A stretch of DNA of 64,000 nt. Source: Allokutzneria multivorans. Its GTDB lineage: Bacteria > Actinomycetota > Actinomycetes > Mycobacteriales > Pseudonocardiaceae. This document shows, one piece after another, positions 1 through 8,550 of this stretch. Position 1 is the first letter of the stretch. Every line of letters begins with the position of its first letter. The position numbers were made by a program, and so were the translations under genes. The stretch lies in the NCBI RefSeq assembly GCF_039537405.1, contig NZ_BAABAL010000017.1, positions 62,001 to 126,000 on the forward strand. Direction: 5' to 3'. The notes under the pieces were generated by a model. It saw only the letters and a list, made by a program, of their open reading frames with translations, searched no databases and was not told the DNA's origin.

Positions 1-161
1 GTGTTTTGTCCGGCTTGGGTGCGGCGGGCTCGCTCGCTCGTGCTCGCTGTGTTCTCTGGCTGTGTGGGGTGTTTGGGGGATAGGTCGGGGTTTGAATATC
101 TTTGTTGCTGAGAGTCTTGGTTTGTGGGTGGATGGGAGGTGTCCAACTGAGGGAGGAAGTC

Positions 162-1298
162 GTGCGGGTTTTGGTTTCGTCGTCGCCGGGGTTGGGGCAC
201 CTGTTCCCGATGATTCCGCTGGCGTGGGCGTTGCGGGCGGCGGGGCACGAGGTGCTGGTGGCCACCACGGCTGACGGGGTGGAGCAGTCGGCGCGGGCGG
301 GGCTCGCGGTGGTGGACGCGGCGCCGGGGCTGGACGTGTACAAGTTCTTCCAGGAGTCTTCGAAGGACAGCAGCGTGGACTGGGGGCAGCTGCGCGAGCT
401 GTTCCAGACGGACCCGGCCAAGGCGGCCGAACTGGTCGCGGAGCGCTTCGCGGCGCTTGGTGACCAGCTGAGTGAAGGCATGCTTGAGGCGGCGCAGGGG
501 TGGCGGCCGGACCTGGTGGTCTTCGAGCAGATGGACTCGGCGGGGCCGTTCGTCGCCGCCAAGCTCGGCATCCCCGCCGTGCAGCACAACTTCGGTGCCG
601 CGCGCGGCACCCAGGAAGTGGCGCTCTACGCCAAGCACACCGACGCCTACGACCGGCACGGCGTCACCAGGCCCACCGAACCCGCAGCGATCATCGACAT
701 CGCCACGGAGAGCCTCGGAACCACGCAGATCGGCTGGCCGATGCGCTACGTCGCCTACAACGCGGGCGGGAAGCTGCCGGACTGGCTGCTCGCCAAGCGG
801 GAGCGCCCGCGCGTGTGCGTCACCCTCGGCACGGTCGTCACCAAGCTGTCCGGCGTCGGCGCGCTCACCCAGATCGTCGACGCGGCAAGGGAAATGGACG
901 CGGAGTTCGTGTTCGCTCTCGGCGGAAGCGACGTTTCTGAACTCGGCGAGCTGCCCGACAACGTCCGGCTCGCGGAGTGGATCCCGCTCAACGCGCTGCT
1001 GGAGAACTGCGACGCGGTCGTGCACCACGGCGGCTCGGGCAGCACGTTCACCGCGCTGACCCGTGGAGTGCCGCAGCTGCTGCTCCCGCACGGCGCCGAC
1101 CAGTTCGACAACGCGGCGATGGTGCGCAAGGCAGGCATCGGCATGTGGGTCGAGGAGTCAGCAGTCAACGCCTCGCATCTCACGAAGCTGTTGGAAGACA
1201 AGGAAATTCGCGCGGCCTGCGAGCGTGTTCGTGACGAGAACGCGGCCCGACCGCTGCCCGTGGACGTCGTGCGCCAGCTGACCGCCCTCGTGGGCTGA
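162..1298 (+). CDS. MGT-family glycosyltransferase
   Basis: Predicted cytosolic glycosyltransferase of the macrolide/UDP-glucuronosyl type (GT1, GT-B fold), moving a sugar from an NDP-sugar to a small hydrophobic acceptor. The N-terminus VRVLVSSSPGLGHLFPMIPL is the acceptor-side start typical of EryCIII/OleD-like enzymes. The C-terminal half carries the nucleotide-sugar signature VHHGGSGSTFTAL followed by GVPQLLLPHGADQFDNA. GTG at 162 is chosen because GGGAGG lies at 151-156 and the fold begins there; a longer frame from 102 adds residues with no family character. The protein is 378 aa, near normal for the family. No deoxysugar genes are adjacent, so acceptor and sugar are unknown. Family certain; substrate unknown. 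Confidence 0.9.
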   Translation: MRVLVSSSPGLGHLFPMIPLAWALRAAGHEVLVATTADGVEQSARAGLAVVDAAPGLDVYKFFQESSKDSSVDWGQLRELFQTDPAKAAELVAERFAALGDQLSEGMLEAAQGWRPDLVVFEQMDSAGPFVAAKLGIPAVQHNFGAARGTQEVALYAKHTDAYDRHGVTRPTEPAAIIDIATESLGTTQIGWPMRYVAYNAGGKLPDWLLAKRERPRVCVTLGTVVTKLSGVGALTQIVDAAREMDAEFVFALGGSDVSELGELPDNVRLAEWIPLNALLENCDAVVHHGGSGSTFTALTRGVPQLLLPHGADQFDNAAMVRKAGIGMWVEESAVNASHLTKLLEDKEIRAACERVRDENAARPLPVDVVRQLTALVG

Positions 1299-1304
1299 GG
1301 GTTC

Positions 1305-1357
1305 GTACCCAATGTGGCATTTGTTGCGTCAGACGTAACAGATGCCACATTGGGTAC
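1305..1357. terminator. 53-nt near-perfect hairpin between convergent genes
   Basis: Arms GTACCCAATGTGGCAT (1305-1320) and ATGCCACATTGGGTAC (1342-1357) are perfect complements. The interior TGTTGCGTC/GACGTAACA pairs with one mismatch, so the dyad runs almost unbroken to a centre at 1331. It lies between the stop of the glycosyltransferase and the stop of the convergent ABC permease, so a bidirectional terminator is likely. There is no T-run. It is unusually long for a terminator and could be a dispersed palindromic repeat. Confidence 0.7.
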
Positions 1358-1375
1358 AAAGATGGCTGGGTAGGT

Positions 1376-2761
1376 TCAGGCGCGCATGACGGTGGAGATG
1401 GGGATGCGCGCGGCTCGCATCGCGGGGATGAGGCCGCCGAGCAGTCCCGCCGCCAGGCCGGCGATCACTCCTGCGACGCCCGCGTCCCACGGGAAGGACA
1501 TGTCGGCGATCGCGGGGAGCTTGCTGCTGAACATCACCGTCGCCACTTGGAAGCCGAGCACTCCGGCACCGATCGCGGCCATCGCGGTGAGCAGACCGGT
1601 CAGCAGTGTCTCGGCCAGCACGATGAAGGTCAGCAGCATCCGCGAGGTGCCGACGGCCCGGCGCAGCGCGAACTCCTCGACCCGTTCGCCGACGGTGGCG
1701 AGGCCGACGTTGAGGATGCCCGCGACACCGATCAGCAGCACCAGGCACGCCATGCCGAGGAAGATCATCTTCATGATGCTGAGCATGGAAGCCATGCGGC
1801 CCTTGGAGTTCACGGTGGTGGAGCGCATGCCGTCCACGTCGGCGCCCGCGGCCGCGAGTCGTGCCCGCAGCGTCTGCTTGAGGATCTCCGTGGTGGGGCC
1901 GGGGGTGAAGTAGGCCGTGGTGAGGCTGCCGCTGCTGCTGTTGCCGTACATGGCGGCCATCGGGGAGGCCGCGGGGCCGCTCGCGGGCTTCTTGGCCTCG
2001 GCCGGCATCCAGTTCTGCAGCTCGTCGGCGCGCATGTACGCGGTGGCCGAGTAGTCGCCCTGACCGTCGTCGACCACGCCGACGACCCTCGGGGTCGCGT
2101 TCTTCGCCGCGCCCTCGATGTGCAGCTCAGCCGGGATCTGGTGCTTCTTCAACGCCTCGGCCGCACCGGTGTTGAGCACGATCTGCGGCGACATCGACGG
2201 CGCGGAGCCGAAGTCCAGCCACTCCCCGGAAACCAGCCGGAACGGCCGGAACTGGCGGAGATCGCCGAGCATCGAGGTCACCCGCACCTCGACCGCGGCG
2301 CCCTTCGGCGGCTGCTTCTCCTCGACCGGCTTGCTGGTGCACATGCCGCTGGCGTCGCAGACCGTCGTGTAGCGACCGCTGCCACCGCTGTAGCTGCCGT
2401 AGCGCCCGGTCAGCGAGTTGCCACCGGGGTTGAGCGGGGTGACGTTCGGCTCGCCGAGCGTGGCCTTGGCGCCGCCGTAGACCGACACCCCGGGCTGGCC
2501 CCCGAGAGTTTCCCTGACCACCGAGGAGGTCTTCTCGTGCGAGGGCAGGGAGAGCGTCTCGGTGCCGTCGATCCCTTGCTGGAGCTCGATGTCGGCCAGC
2601 ATCGCCTTCTCGGCGACCTGCCCGCCCGCCTGCACCGCGATCACCGCGAGCACGCCGAGGAACAGGCTCATCATGGACAGCACGGTGCGCAGTTTGCGAG
2701 CGCGGATGCCCTGGCCGCCGATGATCAGGGAGGACCGGAACTTCCCGGACATCCGGATCAC
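1376..2761 (-). CDS. MacB/FtsX-type ABC transporter permease
   Basis: Membrane permease of a MacAB-like export system, 461 aa. One N-terminal membrane helix (about 25-48, LSMMSLFLGVLAVIAVQAG) is followed by a large extracytoplasmic MacB-type core. Three C-terminal helices (about 335-455) form the FtsX domain; the last ends with GLIPAMRAARI, the usual FtsX tail. The GTG start at 2761 overlaps the TGA of the upstream ATPase gene (GTGA), showing translational coupling; an internal ATG at 2752 is an alternative. It is the last gene of a three-gene operon with an adaptor-like lipoprotein and an ATPase. The substrate may be a lipid, peptide or antibiotic and cannot be told. Confidence 0.9.
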   Translation of the reverse strand: MIRMSGKFRSSLIIGGQGIRARKLRTVLSMMSLFLGVLAVIAVQAGGQVAEKAMLADIELQQGIDGTETLSLPSHEKTSSVVRETLGGQPGVSVYGGAKATLGEPNVTPLNPGGNSLTGRYGSYSGGSGRYTTVCDASGMCTSKPVEEKQPPKGAAVEVRVTSMLGDLRQFRPFRLVSGEWLDFGSAPSMSPQIVLNTGAAEALKKHQIPAELHIEGAAKNATPRVVGVVDDGQGDYSATAYMRADELQNWMPAEAKKPASGPAASPMAAMYGNSSSGSLTTAYFTPGPTTEILKQTLRARLAAAGADVDGMRSTTVNSKGRMASMLSIMKMIFLGMACLVLLIGVAGILNVGLATVGERVEEFALRRAVGTSRMLLTFIVLAETLLTGLLTAMAAIGAGVLGFQVATVMFSSKLPAIADMSFPWDAGVAGVIAGLAAGLLGGLIPAMRAARIPISTVMRA

Positions 2762-3456
2762 GTGAACACCCTCTCGTTGGCCGGTGAGAGCCTGCCGTCG
2801 GTCAGCCGCAGCACGCGCGCCATCCGGTCGGCGTGCTGCCGGTCGTGGGTCACCAGGATCAGCCCGCAGCCGGTGCGGGTGGCGCTGAGCAGCACGTCGA
2901 TCACCAGCTCGGCGGTCTCGGTGTCCAGCGCGCCGGTCGGCTCGTCGGCCAGCAGCACCTTGGGCTCGCGCACCAGTGCTCGCGCGATGGCGACCCGCTG
3001 CTGCTCACCACCGGAGAGCCGGGTCGGCTTGTGCTTGGCGAGGTGGGCGATGCCGACCTTCTCCAGCGCCGCCATGACCTTCGCCTTGCGCCTGCGCGCT
3101 GGCAGCCAGCCCTGGCCGTTGACCAGCGCCATCGCCACGTTCTGCGCGGCGGTGAGGTGCTTGAGCAGGAAGAAGCGCTGGAAGACGAAACCGAACTCGG
3201 CGCTGCGCAGCACGGCCGCCTTGCGCTCGGGCAGCGTGGTGATGTCGTTGCCGTTCAACAGGTACTGCCCGCCGTCGGCGCGGTCGAAGAGGCCGAGCAG
3301 GCTCAGCAGGGTCGACTTGCCGGAGCCGGAGCGGCCGAGGATCGCGACGCTGTCGCCGGGCAGCACGGTCAGGTCCACCCCGGCCAGGATCTGCCGGGGC
3401 TCCTCCTGGCCCTTGAGCGTCTTGGTGATCCCGGTCAGCTGGATCAGCGGGTTCAT
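2758..3456 (-). CDS. MacB/LolD-type ABC transporter ATPase
   Basis: Cytosolic ATPase subunit (232 aa) powering the FtsX-type permease encoded next. Walker A is GRSGSGKST, the signature is LSGGEQQRVAIARAL, and Walker B is VLLADEPTGALD with the switch histidine in LVTHD. The ADEPTGALD form is typical of LolD/MacB-like ATPases. ATG at 3454-3456 overlaps the TGA of the adaptor gene (ATGA), and its own stop overlaps the permease start, so all three proteins are translationally coupled. Confidence 0.93.
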   Translation of the reverse strand: MNPLIQLTGITKTLKGQEEPRQILAGVDLTVLPGDSVAILGRSGSGKSTLLSLLGLFDRADGGQYLLNGNDITTLPERKAAVLRSAEFGFVFQRFFLLKHLTAAQNVAMALVNGQGWLPARRRKAKVMAALEKVGIAHLAKHKPTRLSGGEQQRVAIARALVREPKVLLADEPTGALDTETAELVIDVLLSATRTGCGLILVTHDRQHADRMARVLRLTDGRLSPANERVFT

Positions 3457-4457
3457 CGGGACCCCGGGGAGGAGCCGCTCGCCTTGCCGCCCGGCAGGTT
3501 CGGGCCGGGAACGGCGACCGTCTCGTCCCCGGTGAGACCGGACTTGATCTCCACGACCTTGCCGTCGGTGAGCCCCAGCTCCACCTCGACGGTCCTGCGG
3601 GCGCCACCGGCACCCACCACGTCGACCTTGCCGCGGCCGGAGGTGCCCGCGACGGCCTCGACCGGCAGCACCAGCGCGTTGGTGGAGCGGTCGGTGACGA
3701 CCTCGATGGTCGCCGCGCTCCCGTTGATCATCTTCACGTCGCCGGGCGCGGTGCAGACCAGGCGCAGGCCGGTCGGCTCCGACGGCGTGGTGCCGCCCGC
3801 GCCGGGCTTCGTGCCCTGGCCGGGGCCGGGCTTGGTCCCGCTCGGCGGGGTCTTGGGGTCCTCGCCCGGCTTGGGCTCCGGCTCCGGGATGCTGCCGGCG
3901 GGCATCGCCGCGATGGTGCCGAGCACCGAGCACGGGAACGGGCCGGGGCCGTTGGTGATCTGGGCCTCGACCGAGCTGAGCGCGCCGGACATCTTGTACG
4001 CCTGGTCGCCCTCGATCTCGGCGACGATGCCGTAGCCCGCGTGGCGCGCGGAGACCACCGGCATGCCGGAGGTGACCGAGGCGCGGTCCTCGACGAGCCT
4101 GCCCGCGAAGGTGGCCTTGGCCGGGACGCTGATGGTGCTCGCGACGCGCTTGCCGGAGTAGACCTCGGCGACCTTGGTCGACTTGGTCGGGGTGCCCTTG
4201 GGCGGCTCGAACTCCAGGTAGCGGATCTCGCCGTTGACCGGCGTCGTCAGGCCGAACACCGGGTTCATCGCGACCTTGCCGGTGAGGCTGACCTTGTTGG
4301 TGAGGCTCTGCCTGGTCACCTTCGCGGTCGTCACGGTCGTCCCGCGCGGTGCCAGCTCGGGGTTGGCCTCCGGTTTCTCCGGGCCGCCGCACGCCGTCGT
4401 CGCCACGGCCGTGACCACGGCCAATCCGCTCAACCGGAGAATTGTTCTTTTCCGCAC
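3453..4457 (-). CDS. Exported HlyD/MacA-like adaptor lipoprotein of ABC efflux operon
   Basis: 334-aa exported protein. It begins VRKRTILRLSGLAVVTAVAT and a cysteine follows (TTAC-GG), a weak lipobox suggesting anchoring on the outer face of the membrane. The first half resembles a membrane-fusion/adaptor barrel (MNPVFGLTTPVNGEIRYLEF; VPAKATFAGRLVEDRASV). A Pro/Gly/Lys-rich insertion (about 195-235) separates it from a C-terminal part with ALVLPVEAVAGTSGRGKVDV, the sequence type near the end of MacA/HlyD proteins. GTG at 4457 is chosen because TTGGGGA precedes it at proper spacing. It heads the operon. Role as adaptor is inferred from position and weak similarity. Confidence 0.8.
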   Translation of the reverse strand: MRKRTILRLSGLAVVTAVATTACGGPEKPEANPELAPRGTTVTTAKVTRQSLTNKVSLTGKVAMNPVFGLTTPVNGEIRYLEFEPPKGTPTKSTKVAEVYSGKRVASTISVPAKATFAGRLVEDRASVTSGMPVVSARHAGYGIVAEIEGDQAYKMSGALSSVEAQITNGPGPFPCSVLGTIAAMPAGSIPEPEPKPGEDPKTPPSGTKPGPGQGTKPGAGGTTPSEPTGLRLVCTAPGDVKMINGSAATIEVVTDRSTNALVLPVEAVAGTSGRGKVDVVGAGGARRTVEVELGLTDGKVVEIKSGLTGDETVAVPGPNLPGGKASGSSPGSR

Positions 4458-4716
4458 CAAGATCCCCAACTCGATTGTGACCGGTTCGCACCGGTAACCC
4501 CACAGACGCCTCTCGCTCGGGCGGGGTTGCTTTGGTTCGGACCACGTCGAAGATCTCGAACCGGGCCGTCCGGAAAGCATCGGGCGCGCGATTCCGGACC
4601 CGCCCACCGGTGACGTCCGCGCGAAGCCGGGGTGAACAAGCAGGGGTCGCCGTCGGGCCCCCGAGCAGGGGCGGTAGACATTGCCCTGACGAGGCACTGA
4701 TCGAGGAGGACCCAGC

Positions 4717-5172
4717 ATGGGCGGCGTGATCATCAGCGAGCCGGAGGAAGGCTCCCCAATCGAGGACCTGCCCTGGGTCGTCGTGTTCCAGTCCCTCGAC
4801 GACGCGTGGGACTCCTTCACCTGCGGGCCGTACGAGCGCGACCACGCCATCGCGCTGGCCGAGGCCGTCGCGGTCGAGGAGGACGACGTCCTCGCCGCCG
4901 TCGAGCCGCTGCTGCCCGCGCTGGAGCCGGCCGACATCCTCGCCGACATCGCGGAGCTGCGCGAGGTGCACGAGGACGAGGACGACGAGGAAGACGAGTT
5001 CGAAGAGACGGACGAGTCCGAAGAGTCCGAAGAGGACACCGAAGAGGGCGACGAGGAAGAGTCCGAAGAGGACGGTGACGAGCTGGAGATCACCGACATC
5101 GAGGTCCCCGACGCGGACGAGGTCCGCGAGGGCATGGCCCGTGTGGTGAACCGGCTGCTCGCCGACGCCTGA
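4717..5172 (+). CDS. Hypothetical acidic protein
   Basis: 151-aa protein with no recognised family. The N-terminal 80 residues look folded (PWVVVFQSLDDAWDSF, then a helical AIALAEAVAVEEDDVLAAVE). Residues about 84-128 are almost all Asp/Glu/Ser, and the last 25 return to ordinary composition ending MARVVNRLLADA. A strong ribosome site GAGGAGGA (4703-4710) fixes the ATG. It is a single gene, divergent from the ABC operon and followed by a strong terminator. No signal peptide or membrane segment. The acidic block may bind cations or a basic partner; this is speculation. Confidence 0.8.
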   Translation: MGGVIISEPEEGSPIEDLPWVVVFQSLDDAWDSFTCGPYERDHAIALAEAVAVEEDDVLAAVEPLLPALEPADILADIAELREVHEDEDDEEDEFEETDESEESEEDTEEGDEEESEEDGDELEITDIEVPDADEVREGMARVVNRLLADA

Positions 5173-5182
5173 GCTCGAACGT

Positions 5183-5218
5183 GCGAACGCCCGGCCGGGA
5201 CATCGGCCGGGCGTTCGC
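5183..5218. terminator. Bidirectional intrinsic terminator
   Basis: Perfect 15-bp stem GCGAACGCCCGGCCG (5183-5197) and CGGCCGGGCGTTCGC (5204-5218) with a 6-nt loop. It lies 10 bp after the acidic-protein stop and 13 bp before the stop of the convergent protease gene, so it probably serves both. Confidence 0.85.
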
Positions 5219-5231
5219 GTCTGTGAGGTGA

Positions 5232-6113
5232 TCAGGCGCCTGCCTGGTCGTAGAGCTGCTTGGCCTTCGAGTCGAACAGGGTGCCGTAGGTGACGGTCCG
5301 CCGGTCGGAGCGGCTGTTGACCGCCCACACCTTGTCCGAGGAGTTCAGCCACGCGCCGCCGCTCTGGCCGCCGATGCCGTTGCAGGCGATCTTCGCGTCG
5401 AAGGTCTGCACCGTCGCGGAGATGCCGCTGCACGTGTACATCTCCTGGCCGGTGTACGGGGACTCCGCCGGGTAGCCGTACATGTCGGTCTTCTGGCTCT
5501 TCTTGTCGTCGAAGACGACGCCCTTGGCGCCGACGGTGTCGGTCAGCGACTTGCCGCCCTGCGACTCCACCGAGAAGCCCGCGTAGTCCAGCGAGAAGTC
5601 GTTGCCGGAGCTGGAGATCCAGCCCTGCGGGATGAAGGTCTTCTTGGCCGGCCAGGTGCCGTAGGGCTTCTCGTTGTTGAGGAAGCCGGGCAGGAACGTG
5701 ATGTTCTCCGCGGCGACGCCGCCGTAGTGCACGCAGTGCGCGGCGGTCCACACGAGGTTCTTGTTCGCGGCCTCGACCGAGGTGGCCGAGCAGCTGGAGT
5801 TGCGCCCGCCGGTGGTGAACAGCAGGCGGCCCATGCTGCGCAGCTTCTCGGAGCTGTAGGGGCCGGGCACCTTCTGGATCAGGTCGCGCGCACCGGCCTG
5901 CGGCGCGGCGGGGGCGCCGTCCGGGGTGGGCATCGGCATCGGGTTGGCCACCGCCTCGGCGATGCGCTCCGGCGTCCAGTAGGCGTCGACCTCGGCGGTC
6001 GGCGCCTGGGACCTCTCCACCACGTCGGGGCTCGGCGCCGCCTGGCCGACCGGGGCGAGCGCGAGGACCGCGGCGGAGGCGCCGAGTGCGACGAACAACC
6101 TGTTCAGCTTCAT
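5232..6113 (-). CDS. Secreted trypsin/V8-like serine protease
   Basis: 293-aa secreted serine endopeptidase of the S1 (trypsin/glutamyl endopeptidase-like) group. A Sec signal peptide (about 1-25, MKLNRLFVALGASAAVLALA) is followed by a propeptide-like region to about 95. The catalytic residues appear as His126 (WTAAHC), Asp176 (LDYAGF) and Ser251 (GGQSGGAW). Cysteines flank the histidine loop and the serine loop as in this family. ATG at 6113 has AAAGGTGG upstream and starts exactly at the signal peptide. The single gene faces the acidic protein and is divergent from another secreted protein gene. Cleavage specificity is not readable. Confidence 0.92.
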   Translation of the reverse strand: MKLNRLFVALGASAAVLALAPVGQAAPSPDVVERSQAPTAEVDAYWTPERIAEAVANPMPMPTPDGAPAAPQAGARDLIQKVPGPYSSEKLRSMGRLLFTTGGRNSSCSATSVEAANKNLVWTAAHCVHYGGVAAENITFLPGFLNNEKPYGTWPAKKTFIPQGWISSSGNDFSLDYAGFSVESQGGKSLTDTVGAKGVVFDDKKSQKTDMYGYPAESPYTGQEMYTCSGISATVQTFDAKIACNGIGGQSGGAWLNSSDKVWAVNSRSDRRTVTYGTLFDSKAKQLYDQAGA

Positions 6114-6460
6114 AGGACCACCTTTGTGCTCATGTGCAGGGTCATGAGGAATCCCACGGTAGGAAGCCGAAGTCGCCGAAAACCACCGTCCATTCGACGG
6201 GAGCCGCTCAAACAATTCACTGATGACAGACGTCCGTATTTCCTATGTTTTAAACTGAATAGGAGCGGGAAAGGGCTCTCGCGCCGCCACGTGGCCGACC
6301 CGTGTCCCCCGATCGGACCAGTGCGTTCGTCGGCCCGGCGCCCTACTTACAGCTTCGACGGGTGAAACGAGCTGGTCAGCGCCCGCTCGGCGAGTGGCCC
6401 GCTCCGGCTTGTGGTGGCTTTGTATCGGGCGTGTGTCGCGTCCGAGGATGGTTCTGCGAC
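6114..6460. other. Divergent promoter region between two secreted-protein genes
   Basis: 347 bp between the divergent protease and propeller-protein genes. It holds the most AT-rich stretch nearby (about 6210-6265), where promoters would be expected. The string TTCGACGGG occurs at both ends of the region, near 6193 and 6356. No convincing ORF, RNA gene or strong dyad seen. Confidence 0.4.
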
Positions 6461-7573
6461 ATGAGGATCAGATTCCGGGCCGCCGCCCTGCTGGCGACAG
6501 CGGTCGTTTTCACCGGTTTCGGCAGCGCCGCCGCGGCGCCGGGGTGGACCACCACGCCGACGCCGAAGCTCTCGCCCGGTTACTCGCTCTCCGGCGCCTC
6601 GATGGTCTCCGCGAACTCGGGGTGGGCGGTCGGCTATCACCTCACCAACATGTGGGCGGGCACGGTCGCGCTGCGTTGGGACGGCAAGAGCTGGCAGCGC
6701 ACGCCCACGCCGAAGGGGCTCTCGCTGAGCGCCGTCGCCGCAACGGGGGAGAAGAGCGCGCTCGCGGTCGGCGTGAAGTCGGAGAAGGCGAGCCTCGCCG
6801 CGCGCTGGGACGGCGCGAAGTGGGTGGAGCTGCCCTCGCCGACGCCGTCCGGGCTGCCCGCCGACGCTTACCCGGAGCTGAGTTCGATCTCCGCGCTGTC
6901 GGAGAACGACGCGTGGGCGGCGGGCTGCGCGCAGACCGGTGACTTCTCCGCCGGGGTGCCGCTGCTCAACCGCTGGAACGGCAAGGCGTGGAGCGCGGTC
7001 TCGGTGCCCAAGCCCGCCAACGCCAAGTTCGCCTGCCTGCGTTCCGTCACCGCACGCAGCGCGACCGAGGCGTGGGCAGTCGGCTACGCGGGCACCGACG
7101 CCGGAGTGCGGCCGCTCGTACTGCGCTGGGACGGCAAGGCGTGGACCGAGGTGGCCGCCGCGCCGACCGGCTCGCCCGAGGCCAAGTTCACCAGCGTGGT
7201 GGTCAGCGGCAAGGACGTGTGGGCGATCGGGTTCGTCGACCCCGAGGGCGGCAACCCGTTCGCGCTCGCTCCGCACGTGCAGCGCTGGGACGGCTCGAAG
7301 TTCGTCGTCGTGCCCGTTCCGGCGAAGCAAGGCCTGCTCTACGGCGCCACGGCGGACGGCAAGGGCGGCGCCCACGCGGTGGGCTACACCTCCAGCGCCG
7401 GGCCGATCGCGTTGCGGTGGAACGGTTCCGCGTGGGTGGAGGAGAAGGCTGGGCTGCCGCAGCACACGTCGCTCATGGCGGTGGCGGCGGTGCCGGGCTC
7501 CGGCAAGGTGTGGGCCTTCGGCGATGACGCCGGGGACCCGCAGCAGGGGCTGGCAGCCCATCTCGGAGGCTGA
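6461..7573 (+). CDS. Secreted WD/kelch-like beta-propeller protein
   Basis: 370-aa exported protein of unknown function. A clear signal peptide (1-27, MRIRFRAAALLATAVVF... ending AAAAPG) is followed by at least six repeats of about 50 residues with the pattern W-A-V-G-Y ... L-R-W-D-G-K-x-W, for example SGWAVGYHLTN with ALRWDGKSW, TEAWAVGYAG with VLRWDGKAW, and KDVWAIGFVD with VQRWDGSKF. Such repeats form beta-propellers in secreted actinobacterial proteins. ATG at 6461 is chosen since it begins the signal peptide; the frame stays open upstream without signal-like sequence. No catalytic motif is visible. A hairpin at 7671-7699 may terminate it. Confidence 0.85.
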   Translation: MRIRFRAAALLATAVVFTGFGSAAAAPGWTTTPTPKLSPGYSLSGASMVSANSGWAVGYHLTNMWAGTVALRWDGKSWQRTPTPKGLSLSAVAATGEKSALAVGVKSEKASLAARWDGAKWVELPSPTPSGLPADAYPELSSISALSENDAWAAGCAQTGDFSAGVPLLNRWNGKAWSAVSVPKPANAKFACLRSVTARSATEAWAVGYAGTDAGVRPLVLRWDGKAWTEVAAAPTGSPEAKFTSVVVSGKDVWAIGFVDPEGGNPFALAPHVQRWDGSKFVVVPVPAKQGLLYGATADGKGGAHAVGYTSSAGPIALRWNGSAWVEEKAGLPQHTSLMAVAAVPGSGKVWAFGDDAGDPQQGLAAHLGG

Positions 7574-7998
7574 CAGGGGCCTCCGAGCGGGCATTCGCGG
7601 CTGGCTTCTCTCAGGCGATCCACAGGAAATACGGATGAGTAGCTCAGCTGTGAATGTTCTTCTGAAGGAGCGGGGCGCCCGGGACCACCGGGCGCCCCGA
7701 CCAACTTCCGCCCCCGGACGCGCGAAAGGGAGCGAACTCCTCCTCCCACGGCGCGTGGTGGGTGCGGCACGCGGCGCCGGGCGGGGATCTCGCTCCCTTT
7801 GCGTTTACAGCGGGGACAGAGGGCGTGTTTCAGGGGCCCGTGTTCGCGATGGCCGGGCCGAGGTCGCCCCTGGCGGCGCCGCCAGAAAGCCCACGTACAA
7901 CACCGGTACGCGGACTTCCCGCCGTCTTGCCAGGAACGACCTCGATCCCGACCCTCATCGAACGAGACCCCAGAAACACGCCCTAGGGACGGTCGGAC
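7574..7998. other. Gene-free region with hairpins
   Basis: 425 bp between two convergent genes. Besides the hairpin at 7671-7699, AAAGGGAGCGA (7725-7735) is repeated inverted as TCGCTCCCTTT (7790-7800) around a GC-rich interior with smaller dyads. Frames here look like extensions of non-coding frames. A structured 3' region or unrecognised small RNA is possible; nothing proves it. Confidence 0.4.
7671..7699 (+). terminator. Intrinsic terminator-like hairpin
   Basis: Perfect 12-bp stem CGGGGCGCCCGG (7671-7682) and CCGGGCGCCCCG (7688-7699) around a 5-nt loop, about 100 bp after the propeller-protein stop. No T-run, as is common for actinobacterial terminators. Confidence 0.6.
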
Positions 7999-8418
7999 TC
8001 AGAAGCGGTAGACGGCGCCGGTCGAGGCGGCCATGACGCAACCGTTGGAGTAGGTCGCCTTGTGCGTCACGGGCTTGCCGCGCCAGGTGCCGGTCGCGGT
8101 GACCTCGAAGGGGTCGTACTCCATGGTGCAGGCCGCGCGGCGGCCGATGGGGTTGAGCCTCGCGAAGTCGCCCTGGGCGAGCTGCAGGTCGCGGCAGGCG
8201 TCAGCCGCCTTCGGGTGCGTGCCGCTGGCGGGGTTGCAGCTCAGCAGCGCGACCTTCGGGGCCTCGGAGGTGATGCCGTCGTGGGTGACGGTCAGCGTCA
8301 GCGCCGAGGGTGCGACGAGCTCGACCGGCGCGGCGGTGGTGGCCGACGCGGTCGTGACGGAAGCGAGGAGCGCGGCGCCGGAGAGGGCCACGCAGGACAA
8401 CAGACGAAGTGCTCGCAT
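7999..8418 (-). CDS. SSI-family secreted protease inhibitor-like protein
   Basis: 139-aa secreted protein of the Streptomyces subtilisin inhibitor family, which blocks subtilisin-like proteases outside the cell. Signal peptide at 1-26 (MRALRLLSCVALSGAALLAS). Family marks are LLSCNPASGTHPKAADACRD, the QGDFARL segment, and CTMEYDPFEVTATGTWRG followed by YSNGCVM and a C-terminal aromatic (VYRF). ATG at 8418 starts the signal peptide; ribosome-site complementarity is weak. A trypsin-like protease and a propeller protein lie upstream, so this is a small secretome cluster. Classical SSI has a reactive Met-Val bond; the corresponding loop here needs an alignment to assign. Confidence 0.88.
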   Translation of the reverse strand: MRALRLLSCVALSGAALLASVTTASATTAAPVELVAPSALTLTVTHDGITSEAPKVALLSCNPASGTHPKAADACRDLQLAQGDFARLNPIGRRAACTMEYDPFEVTATGTWRGKPVTHKATYSNGCVMAASTGAVYRF

Positions 8419-8550
8419 GGTGATTGATTTACCGTCAATCGCCGCCCATAAGACGGATACTCCCGAGTAGCGACCGGATCGAGCGTCACTCGACCGGGGC
8501 GGTTGCGGAGCGCACACGGCCCAGGTGGGAGACACTAGATCGTTTTGGGG

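Noticed and set aside
1..161. Gene upstream of the glycosyltransferase
   Set aside because: Short frames before 162 lack a ribosome site; the sequence is low-complexity and more likely a promoter region or a truncated neighbour's flank.
1547..3535. 662-codon frame opposite the ABC operon
   Set aside because: Covers two overlapping transporter genes in antisense and reads as low-complexity.
7674..7990. Small protein genes between the propeller and SSI-like genes
   Set aside because: Open frames here have no ribosome site or plausible composition and coincide with hairpins.
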